A DNA stretch of 6,713 nucleotides. Source: UKL13-2 sp964417885. Its GTDB lineage: Bacteria; Pseudomonadota; Gammaproteobacteria; Burkholderiales; Usitatibacteraceae. The stretch's first letter is position 1. Each line of letters opens with the position of its first letter. The stretch is from positions 1-6,713 of the forward strand of contig CAYQKN010000183.1 in assembly GCA_964417885.1 (NCBI GenBank), in the 5' to 3' direction. Made by a program: the position numbers and the translations under genes. This document shows, piece by piece, positions 1 to 6,117 of this stretch. Below the pieces are notes generated by a model. That model searched no databases, was not told the DNA's origin, and was given only the letters and a program-made list of their open reading frames with translations.

Positions 1-38
1 TGCGAATAGAATGGGCGTCCCGCCGAAAACCGATCTTG

Positions 39-2144
39 ATGCCACGCCACCTCCTGTTCTTTTTGCTGGCCGCCGCCAGCCTCGCGGCCGCCGCGCAAGC
101 GGCCGATGCGCCCGCCACCCCGCCGCAGCCGCTCACCGGCGTCGTGGTCACCGCCACCCGTGTGGCGCAGGAAGGATTTGACCTGCCGATGGCGGTCGAC
201 CGCGTCGATGGCCGCGACCTGACCGAGGACCGGCTGCAAACCAACCTGTCCGAGGTGCTGGACCGCGTGCCGGGCATCGTCGCGCAGAACCGGCAGAACT
301 ACGCGCAGGACCTGCAGATTTCGGTGCGCGGGTTCGGCGCGCGGGCAAGCTTCGGCGTGCGCGGCGTGCGGCTGATTGCCGACGGCATTCCCGCCACCAT
401 GCCCGACGGGCAGGGACAGGCGGCCACGTTCAACCTGTCCTCGGCCGACCGGGTCGAGGTGCTGCGCGGGCCATTCAGCAGCCTCTACGGCAATGCCTCC
501 GGCGGCGTGGTGCAGGTGTTCACGGCCGACGGTCCGCCGGTCCCGCGGCTGCGCGCATCGCTGTTCGCCGGCAGTGACGGGTTGCGGAAATCGGCGCTCA
601 ACCTGGCCGGGCAGCAGGACGCGCTCAATTACGTGGTCGATGCCTCGCGCCTCGATACCGATGGTTACCGCGACCACAGCGCGGCGCGCCGCGACCAGCT
701 CAATGCCAGGCTGCGATTCGCGCTGCCGGCCGGGCAACTGACGCTGATCGGCAATGCAATCGACCAGCCGGAAACGCAGGACCCGTCGGGCCTGACGCGC
801 GCGCAGCTGCTGGCCAATCCACGCCAGGTCGATGCGTCGGTGACGGCGTTCAACAGCCGCAAGAGCATCCGCCAGAACCAGGCCGGCGCGGTGTATGAAG
901 CCGGCCTGCCGACGCAGCCGTTCGGCAGCGTGCAGCTGAAGGGCTACGGCGGCGATCGCCAGGTGACGCAGTATCTGTCGCAGGAAGGCAACCTGCCGCT
1001 GGGTTCCGGCGGGGTGGTGGATCTGGATCGCGCCTACGCCGGCATCGGCCTGCGCTGGACCCGCCAGCTGCAGCTCGGCCAGGGGCCGCTGACGCTGACC
1101 GCCGGCTGGGATGGCGACCGCCTGGCCGAACGCCGCCGCGGTTTTGTCAACAACGCCGGCCGTGCCGGCGCGCTGAAGCGCGATGAGGACGATCGCGTCA
1201 GCAACCGCGACTTCTATCTCCAGTCGGAATGGCGGATCAATGATGCCTGGTCGGCCAGCGGCGGATTGCGTCACAGCCGCGTGCGCTTCACGGTGCGCGA
1301 CGATTTTGTCGCCGGCGTCAATCCCGACGACAGCGGCGGCGCGGACTATGTGCGCACCACGCCGGTGGCCGGCCTGCGGCTGCGGCTTGCGCCGCGCTGG
1401 AACCTGTATGCCAATGCCGGCGGCGGATTCGAGACGCCGACCTTTGCCGAGCTGTCGTACCGGCCGGGTGGAGCACCGGGACTGAATTTTGCCCTGCGCC
1501 CGGCGCTGAGCCGCCACAGCGAGATCGGCCTCAAGGGCCAGCCGGGCGGGCAGGCACAGCTGCAGCTGGCGTTGTTCCGCATCGACACGCGTGATGAAAT
1601 CGTCACCAATGCCTCCAGCGGCGGCCGCACCGATTTTCGCAACGCGGCGCGCACCCGCCGCGACGGGCTGGAGGCGTCCGGCCGCCTGTTGCTGCCGGCA
1701 GGTTTCGCGGCGCAGGCGGCATGGACCTGGCTGGATGCGCGTTTTACCGTGCCTGCCCAGGCCGGCACGGTGGTGGTGGCGGCCGGCAACCGGCTGCCAG
1801 GCATTGCGCGCTCGGTGCTGGCCGCCGAGCTGACCTGGCGCCACGCGGCCAGCGGCGTTCATGCCGGGCTGGAATTTCGCGCCGCCAGCCGCGTCTATGT
1901 CGACGACGCCAACAGTGCCAGCGCCGATGGCTATCGCGTGATGCACCTGCGCGCCGGCTGGGAGCGCGAGTTGCTGCTGCCGTCGGGACGATCGCTGCAA
2001 CTCGCCGCCTTTGTGCGCGCCGACAATGTGACCGACCGGCGCTATGCGGGGTCGGTGATCGTGGCCGAGGCGCGCGGGCGATACTTCGAGCCGGCGCCGG
2101 GGCGATCGGTGTTGGTGGGGATGACGGCGTCGGTTGGGTTTTAG
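39..2144 (+). CDS. yncD: TonB-dependent outer-membrane receptor, YncD/PqqU family
   Basis: This is a complete 701-residue outer-membrane receptor that should import a scarce ligand using TonB-ExbBD energy. Residues 1-21 form a Sec signal peptide: Arg3, a Leu/Phe/Ala core, and probable cleavage after AQA. A TonB-box-like segment (TGVVVTATR, about 33-41) follows. The plug domain (about 45-160) carries RGFGAR at 97-102, DGIPATMPDGQGQ at 115-127 and VEVLRGPFSSLYGNASGG at 139-156. The rest is a 22-strand-type barrel ending in the terminal Phe typical of BAM-folded proteins. The plug motifs and length closely match E. coli YncD (about 700 aa), now called PqqU because it takes up pyrroloquinoline quinone. 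The PQQ substrate is inferred by family only; a siderophore or other ligand is possible. ATG at 39 is preferred over the adjacent TTG at 36. The frame is open to the window edge and no clear Shine-Dalgarno is visible, so the signal peptide decides the start. Confidence 0.88.
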   Translation: MPRHLLFFLLAAASLAAAAQAADAPATPPQPLTGVVVTATRVAQEGFDLPMAVDRVDGRDLTEDRLQTNLSEVLDRVPGIVAQNRQNYAQDLQISVRGFGARASFGVRGVRLIADGIPATMPDGQGQAATFNLSSADRVEVLRGPFSSLYGNASGGVVQVFTADGPPVPRLRASLFAGSDGLRKSALNLAGQQDALNYVVDASRLDTDGYRDHSAARRDQLNARLRFALPAGQLTLIGNAIDQPETQDPSGLTRAQLLANPRQVDASVTAFNSRKSIRQNQAGAVYEAGLPTQPFGSVQLKGYGGDRQVTQYLSQEGNLPLGSGGVVDLDRAYAGIGLRWTRQLQLGQGPLTLTAGWDGDRLAERRRGFVNNAGRAGALKRDEDDRVSNRDFYLQSEWRINDAWSASGGLRHSRVRFTVRDDFVAGVNPDDSGGADYVRTTPVAGLRLRLAPRWNLYANAGGGFETPTFAELSYRPGGAPGLNFALRPALSRHSEIGLKGQPGGQAQLQLALFRIDTRDEIVTNASSGGRTDFRNAARTRRDGLEASGRLLLPAGFAAQAAWTWLDARFTVPAQAGTVVVAAGNRLPGIARSVLAAELTWRHAASGVHAGLEFRAASRVYVDDANSASADGYRVMHLRAGWERELLLPSGRSLQLAAFVRADNVTDRRYAGSVIVAEARGRYFEPAPGRSVLVGMTASVGF

Positions 2145-2239
2145 TGTTGTGCGTCTACATCTTTGCGACGCCCCCATCGCGCCATTTCCACGCGGGAAGC
2201 CAGGCCGTCCATCGCCGCACCGGCGCCACAGCGCAACAA

Positions 2240-2251
2240 GGTAAAATTACC
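2240..2251 (+). promoter_or_regulatory. Candidate -10 element within a short inverted repeat, upstream of asnS
   Basis: TAAAAT at 2242-2247 matches five of six bases of the sigma-70 -10 consensus. It lies inside an inverted repeat with arms GGTAA and TTACC around a central AA. Transcription starting about 7 nt downstream would give an asnS leader of roughly 25-30 nt. No good -35 hexamer is present at the expected spacing (2219-2224 reads ACCGGC), so the promoter may be weak, activator-dependent, or a chance AT-rich patch. I see no convincing intrinsic terminator elsewhere in this 136-nt gap, so read-through from the receptor gene is possible. Confidence 0.4.
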
Positions 2252-2280
2252 CTCTTTGCAACGCACCCCGGCAACCCAAC

Positions 2281-3690
2281 ATGACCACATACAGCTGTCT
2301 CGATATTCTTTCCGGCAAAGTCCTGGTCGGACCGACCCGTCCGCCCGTCACCATCAAGGGCTGGGTCAAGACCCGGCGCGATTCCAAGGCCGGCATCTCG
2401 TTCGTCAATGTCTCGGACGGCTCCTGCTTTCATCCGGTGCAGGTGGTGGTGCCCAATACGCTCGGCAATTACGCCAGCGACGTGCAGCGCCTGACCGCCG
2501 GCTGCGCGGTCGAGGCGACCGGACTGATCGTGCCGTCGCCGGCCAAGGGCCAGCCGTTCGAAATGCAGGCGACCGAGATCAAGGTGGTCGGCTGGGTCGA
2601 CGACCCGGACACCTATCCAATCACGCCGAAGGCCCATACGATGGAGTTCCTGCGCGAAGTCGCCCACCTGCGGCCGCGCACCAACGTGATCGGCGCCGCG
2701 ACCCGCGTGCGCCATACCATTGCCAGCGCCATCCACCGTTTTTTCGACGAAAACGGTTTTCTCTGGATCAACACGCCGATCATCACCGCCAGCGACGCCG
2801 AAGGCGCGGGCGAGCTGTTCCGCGTCTCCACGCTCGATCTCGCCAACCTGCCGCGCACGGCCGACGGCAAGGTGGATTTTTCGCAGGATTTCTTCGGCCG
2901 CGAAGCGTTCCTGACCGTATCCGGCCAGCTGAACGTGGAGACCTACTGCATGGCGATGTCCAAGGTCTACACCTTCGGCCCGACCTTTCGCGCGGAAAAC
3001 TCCAACACCTCGCGCCACTTGGCGGAATTCTGGATGATCGAGCCCGAGATCGCCTTTGCCAACCTGGCCGACGATGCCACCCTGGCCGAGGCGCTGCTCA
3101 AGTACATCATCACCACGGTGCTGGCCGAGCGCGCCGATGACATGGCGTTTTTCGAGGAGCGGATCGAGAAGGGCCTGATTGCCAAGCTGGAGAATATCGC
3201 CCGCTCCGAGTTCGTGCGGATGGACTATGCCGAGGCGATCAAGGTGCTGGAAAACGCCAGGGAAAAATTCGAGTACCCGGTCAAGTGGGGCACCGACCTG
3301 CAATCCGAGCACGAGCGCTATATTGCCGAGAAGCACGTCAACGGCCCCACCGTGCTGATGAACTATCCGAAGGAGATCAAGGCGTTCTACATGCGCCTGT
3401 CGGACGACGAAAAGACGGTGGCGGCGATGGACGTGCTGGCGCCGGGGATCGGCGAGATCATCGGCGGCTCGCAGCGCGAGGAGCGGCTGGACGTGCTGGA
3501 CCGGCGCATGATCGAGTGCGGCCTCGACCCGGCGCACTACGGCTGGTACCGCGACCTGCGGCGCTACGGCACGGTGCCGCACGCCGGCTTCGGCCTCGGC
3601 TTCGAGCGCACCGTCAGCTATCTCACCGGCCTGTCCAACGTGCGCGACGTGATTCCGTTCCCGCGCACGCCGGGCAGCGCGCGTTACTGA
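2281..3690 (+). CDS. asnS: Asparaginyl-tRNA synthetase (AsnRS)
   Basis: This is a cytoplasmic class IIb aminoacyl-tRNA synthetase that charges tRNA-Asn with asparagine using ATP. The protein is 469 residues; E. coli AsnS is 466. The N-terminal OB-fold anticodon-binding domain (about 1-115) contains the family segment GWVKTRRDSKAGISF. The catalytic domain shows motif 1 ending at Pro166, motif 2 at 236-251 (FRAENSNTSRHLAEFW, with the ATP-binding Arg237) and motif 3 at 436-443 (GFGLGFER, with Arg443). AsnRS-type signatures include SDAEGAGELFRVST, GIGEIIGGSQREERLD at 389-404 and the C-terminal DVIPFPRTPGSARY. The tail and the AENSNTSRHLAEFW motif favour AsnRS over AspRS. The ATG start aligns with the E. 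coli N-terminus, but there is no visible Shine-Dalgarno. It is probably the first gene of a cluster with the small ORF and can. Its presence implies direct tRNA-Asn charging rather than sole reliance on the Asp-tRNA amidation route. Confidence 0.98.
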   Translation: MTTYSCLDILSGKVLVGPTRPPVTIKGWVKTRRDSKAGISFVNVSDGSCFHPVQVVVPNTLGNYASDVQRLTAGCAVEATGLIVPSPAKGQPFEMQATEIKVVGWVDDPDTYPITPKAHTMEFLREVAHLRPRTNVIGAATRVRHTIASAIHRFFDENGFLWINTPIITASDAEGAGELFRVSTLDLANLPRTADGKVDFSQDFFGREAFLTVSGQLNVETYCMAMSKVYTFGPTFRAENSNTSRHLAEFWMIEPEIAFANLADDATLAEALLKYIITTVLAERADDMAFFEERIEKGLIAKLENIARSEFVRMDYAEAIKVLENAREKFEYPVKWGTDLQSEHERYIAEKHVNGPTVLMNYPKEIKAFYMRLSDDEKTVAAMDVLAPGIGEIIGGSQREERLDVLDRRMIECGLDPAHYGWYRDLRRYGTVPHAGFGLGFERTVSYLTGLSNVRDVIPFPRTPGSARY

Positions 3691-3706
3691 TGCCGGCGCC
3701 GACCGG

Positions 3707-3710
3707 GGAG
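3707..3710 (+). promoter_or_regulatory. Ribosome binding site of the small ORF
   Basis: GGAG, part of GGGGAG, lies 8 nt upstream of the ATG at 3719. This spacing favours 3719 over the adjacent ATG at 3722, and it supports the small frame being genuinely translated. Confidence 0.6.
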
Positions 3711-3718
3711 TCCCTTGC

Positions 3719-3928
3719 ATGATGCCGATCAACCACCTGCGCACCCGCATCGACAACCTGTCGTGGCGCATCGAGCAATCGCGCGACAGCGATGACCTGC
3801 GCAAATTGGCGCTCGAGTGCAGCGAACTGGAGCGCGCCATCCTGCAGCACGAATCCGACCTGCAGCGCGAGGTCGCCGACATGGAAGCGGCCAAGCAGAC
3901 GCTGCGCCGGCTGAAGACGAGGCTGTAG
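3719..3928 (+). CDS. Small coiled-coil-like protein of unknown function
   Basis: I do not recognise this 69-residue protein. It is strongly charged, has no predicted signal peptide or membrane segment, and contains a single Cys and no obvious metal or nucleotide motif. Hydrophobic residues (Ile4, Leu7, Ile11, Leu14, Ile18, then Leu27, Leu31, Leu37, Ile41, Leu48, Val52, Met55, Leu62, Leu65, Leu69) recur at roughly 3-4 residue spacing. This suggests a helical hairpin or coiled coil lying in the cytoplasm. Support for a real gene comes from a well-placed Shine-Dalgarno, a 28-nt gap after asnS, and only 2 nt before the can start codon, an arrangement typical of translational coupling. The size and coiled-coil character resemble SlyX-like small proteins, but I see no sequence match that would justify that name. 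Function is unknown. Confidence 0.72.
   Translation: MMPINHLRTRIDNLSWRIEQSRDSDDLRKLALECSELERAILQHESDLQREVADMEAAKQTLRRLKTRL
3919..3922 (+). promoter_or_regulatory. Ribosome binding site deciding the GTG start of can
   Basis: GAGG sits inside the last codons of the small ORF, 8 nt before GTG at 3931. It fixes the can start at that GTG. Ribosomes must translate through this site to finish the upstream gene, so coupling of the two is likely. Confidence 0.6.
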
Positions 3929-3930
3929 CC

Positions 3931-4584
3931 GTGAGCGCCATCGACACGCTGTTCCGCAACAACCGCAGCTGGGCCGACAAGGTGCAGCGCGACAACCCGG
4001 GGTTTTTCAAGGAGCTCGCGGCCCAGCAGTCGCCGAAGTTCCTCTGGATCGGCTGTTCCGACAGCCGGGTGCCGGCCAATGAAATCATCGGCCTCAAGCC
4101 GGGCGAAGTCTTCGTCCACCGCAACATCGCCAACGTGGTGGTGCACACCGACCTGAACTGCCTGTCGGTGATCCAGTTTGCCGTCGACGTGCTGAAGGTC
4201 GAGCACATCATGGTGGTGGGCCACTACGGCTGCGGCGGCGTGCGCGCGGCGCTGTTCGGCGACCGCATTGGCCTCGCCGACAACTGGCTGCACCATATCC
4301 ACGACGTGCGCGACAAGCATGCCGAGGCGCTGGAGGCGATCGGCCTGTCCGACGCGCGCGCCAATCGCCTGAGCGAGCTGAACGTGATCGAACAGGTGGC
4401 CAACGTCTGCCAGACCACGGTGGTGCGCGATGCCTGGGATCGCGGCCAGCCACTGTCCGTGCATGGCTGGATCTACGGCCTGACCAACGGCCTGCTGCGC
4501 GATCTCGGCGCCACCGCCACCGACCGCGACCAGGCGCGCCGCGTCTGCCGCAGTGCAGTAGCCATGCTAGACCAGCGCGACTGA
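3931..4584 (+). CDS. can: Beta-class carbonic anhydrase
   Basis: This cytoplasmic zinc enzyme interconverts CO2 and bicarbonate, supplying bicarbonate for carboxylation and carbamoyl-phosphate synthesis. From the GTG start the protein has 217 residues; E. coli Can has 220. The zinc ligands and catalytic dyad fall at the same numbers as in E. coli Can: Cys42, Asp44 and Arg46 (CSDSR motif), then His98 and Cys101 in GHYGCGG. Trp39, Arg64 and a Tyr near 182 (in GWIYG) correspond to the non-catalytic bicarbonate pocket known from allosteric type II enzymes such as that of Haemophilus influenzae, so pH- and bicarbonate-dependent inhibition is a reasonable inference. The frame is open further upstream, but an earlier start would overlap the small ORF and lacks family similarity. 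The GTG start has a well-spaced GAGG. It likely shares a transcript with asnS and the small ORF. Confidence 0.97.
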   Translation: MSAIDTLFRNNRSWADKVQRDNPGFFKELAAQQSPKFLWIGCSDSRVPANEIIGLKPGEVFVHRNIANVVVHTDLNCLSVIQFAVDVLKVEHIMVVGHYGCGGVRAALFGDRIGLADNWLHHIHDVRDKHAEALEAIGLSDARANRLSELNVIEQVANVCQTTVVRDAWDRGQPLSVHGWIYGLTNGLLRDLGATATDRDQARRVCRSAVAMLDQRD

Positions 4585-4593
4585 CGCCACCCG

Positions 4594-4605
4594 CGCCGCG
4601 CGGCG
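4594..4605 (+). repeat. Perfect 12-bp GC palindrome downstream of can
   Basis: CGCCGCGCGGCG is its own reverse complement and starts 10 nt after the can stop codon. As RNA it could form only a short stem of about 4 bp with a 4-nt loop, and no U-tract follows directly, so it is at best a weak terminator or pause site. In DNA of this GC content such palindromes can also arise by chance. Confidence 0.35.
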
Positions 4606-4608
4606 GCG

Positions 4609-4614
4609 TAATAT
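4609..4614 (+). promoter_or_regulatory. Possible -10 element of the M20 peptidase gene
   Basis: TAATAT is the only AT-rich patch in the 60-nt gap and matches four of six -10 consensus bases. It lies about 30 nt before the start codon. No recognisable -35 box is present at 16-18 nt spacing, so this is tentative. The peptidase could instead be read from the upstream transcript. Confidence 0.25.
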
Positions 4615-4631
4615 TGTTTCCTCACCGATCC

Positions 4632-4636
4632 AGGAA
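4632..4636 (+). promoter_or_regulatory. Ribosome binding site of the M20 peptidase gene
   Basis: AGGAA lies 8 nt before the ATG at 4645. It is one of the clearest Shine-Dalgarno matches in the window and confirms that start. Confidence 0.65.
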
Positions 4637-4644
4637 CCGCCACC

Positions 4645-6117
4645 ATGACCGCACGCGACGCCATTCCCGCCCTCGATATCGACACCGACCGGCTGCACGC
4701 CGATATTGGCGCGCAGTGGGATGACGATATCGTCCCGCAGCTGATCGAGTACGTGAAAATTCCCGCCAAGTCGCCCGGCTTCGACCACGACTGGGCCAGC
4801 CACGGCTACCTCGACGCCGCCATCGAGCAGGCGCGTGCCTGGGTGGCGGCGCAGGACGTTGCCGGCCTCACGCTGGAAGTGATCCGCATCGACGGCCGCA
4901 CCCCGGTGCTGTATTTCGACATTCCCGCCACCGGCGGCCTCGACGCCGATCGCACCGTGCTGTGGTACGGCCACCTCGACAAGCAACCGGAAATGGTCGG
5001 CTGGCGCCCGGGGCTGGGGCCGTGGATCCCGGTCTACGAGGACGGCAAGTTATATGGCCGCGGCAGCGCCGATGACGGCTACGCGGTGTTCGCCGCGCTG
5101 TCGGCGATCATGGCGCTGGACCGGCAGGGCATCGCGCGGCCGCATTGCGTGGGTTTGATCGAAACCTGCGAAGAAAGTGGCAGTTACGACCTGCCGGCCT
5201 ATCTCGATGCGCTGGCGCCGCGCATGGGCAATGTGCAACTCGTCGTGGCGCTCGATTCCGGCGCCGGCAACTACGACCAGATGTGGGTCACGACTTCCCT
5301 GCGCGGCCTGGTCAACGGCACGCTGACGGTCAATGTGCTGACCGAGGGCGTGCATTCGGGCGACGCCGGCGGCGTGGTGCCGTCGTCGTTCCGCGTCGCC
5401 CGCCAGTTGCTCGACCGGATCGACGATTCGCGCACCGGCGTGGTCCGGCCGGCGGCGTTCAACTGCGAGATTCCGGCCGAGCGCATCACCCAGGCCAAAC
5501 ACGCGGCGGAAATCCTCGGCGAGTCGATGTGGCAGCGATTCCCCTGGGACAGCTGCTGCGATGACGGCGGCAAATTCGTCTTTGTGCAGCCGGTCACCAA
5601 GGACCCGGTCGAGCTGATCCTCAATCGCACCTGGCGCGCCGCGCTGGCCGTGACCGGCGCCAGCGGCCTGCCTGACATCGAATCGGCCGGCAATGTGCAA
5701 CGGCCGTATACCGCGCTGAAACTTTCGCTGCGCCTGCCGCCGCTGGTCGATGCGCCAACGGCCGCCGCCACATTGAAGCAGACGCTTGAGGCCGAGACGC
5801 CGTATTCCGCGCACGTGACCTTCAATTACGAGCAGTCGGCCACCGGCTGGAACGCGCCCGCCACCGCGCCGTGGCTGGCCAGCCTGCTCGAGACCGCCTC
5901 GCAGACCTGCTACGGCAGGCCGGCCGCGTTTCTCGGCGAGGGCGGCACCATCCCGTTCATGGGCATGCTGGGGGTCAAGTTTCCCGACGCGCAGATGCTG
6001 GTGACCGGCGTGCTGGGACCGAAGTCGAATGCCCACGGCCCCAACGAGTTCCTGCATGTGCCGTACGCCAAGAAGCTCACGGCGGCGGTGGCGATGGTGC
6101 TGGCGGGAGTGCGCTAG
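4645..6117 (+). CDS. M20-family metallopeptidase (dipeptidase-like, carnosinase/ArgE/DapE superfamily)
   Basis: This is a 490-residue cytoplasmic enzyme without signal peptide or membrane segments. It most likely is a dinuclear-zinc dipeptidase or amidohydrolase that trims small peptides. Expected M20 active-site residues occur in order: His110 and Asp112 (GHLD), bridging Asp143 (GRGSADDG), catalytic Glu176 and ligand Glu177 (ETCEES), Asp204 (LDSG), the lid-domain His237 (HSGDAGG), Glu432 (EGGTIPF) and the final ligand His464 (HGPNEF). The lid/dimerisation domain spans roughly 215-390. Length and EGGTIPF fit the carnosinase-like M20 branch better than ArgE or DapE (about 375-385 aa), so those names are not used. 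The usual D-x-K-G after the bridging Asp reads D-D-G-Y here. The substrate is unknown. The gene follows can by 60 nt and abuts the downstream membrane protein gene, suggesting cotranscription of the latter two. Confidence 0.9.
   Translation: MTARDAIPALDIDTDRLHADIGAQWDDDIVPQLIEYVKIPAKSPGFDHDWASHGYLDAAIEQARAWVAAQDVAGLTLEVIRIDGRTPVLYFDIPATGGLDADRTVLWYGHLDKQPEMVGWRPGLGPWIPVYEDGKLYGRGSADDGYAVFAALSAIMALDRQGIARPHCVGLIETCEESGSYDLPAYLDALAPRMGNVQLVVALDSGAGNYDQMWVTTSLRGLVNGTLTVNVLTEGVHSGDAGGVVPSSFRVARQLLDRIDDSRTGVVRPAAFNCEIPAERITQAKHAAEILGESMWQRFPWDSCCDDGGKFVFVQPVTKDPVELILNRTWRAALAVTGASGLPDIESAGNVQRPYTALKLSLRLPPLVDAPTAAATLKQTLEAETPYSAHVTFNYEQSATGWNAPATAPWLASLLETASQTCYGRPAAFLGEGGTIPFMGMLGVKFPDAQMLVTGVLGPKSNAHGPNEFLHVPYAKKLTAAVAMVLAGVR
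6105..6109 (+). promoter_or_regulatory. Ribosome binding site deciding the TTG start of the DUF2189 gene
   Basis: GGGAG, within the last codons of the peptidase gene, is 8 nt upstream of TTG at 6118. The preceding in-frame codon is a stop, so the reading frame cannot begin earlier. This site makes TTG the best start; the next candidates are GTG at 6178 and ATG at 6226, which would remove conserved N-terminal sequence. Confidence 0.6.

Noticed and set aside
2185..2199. A possible hairpin after the receptor gene (TTCC and GGAA arms)
   Set aside because: The stem is only 4-5 bp and no U-tract follows, so it does not qualify as an intrinsic terminator.
2159..2268. Two similar stretches (CTTTGC-ACGC-CCC pattern) near 2161 and 2254
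   Set aside because: The match is about 14 bases with mismatches and only two copies, with no element between them. It is compatible with chance.
3817..3930. An upstream extension of the can frame before GTG 3931
   Set aside because: It would add 38 residues unlike the family, would overlap the small ORF, and would break the exact numbering match to E. coli Can.
2155..4464. A 769-codon open frame on the minus strand covering all of asnS and most of can
   Set aside because: It mirrors the codon structure of the sense genes in high-GC DNA: the product is rich in His, Val, Asp, Arg and Gln with no recognisable domain. The sense-strand proteins match well-known families throughout. The frame is best explained as a shadow.
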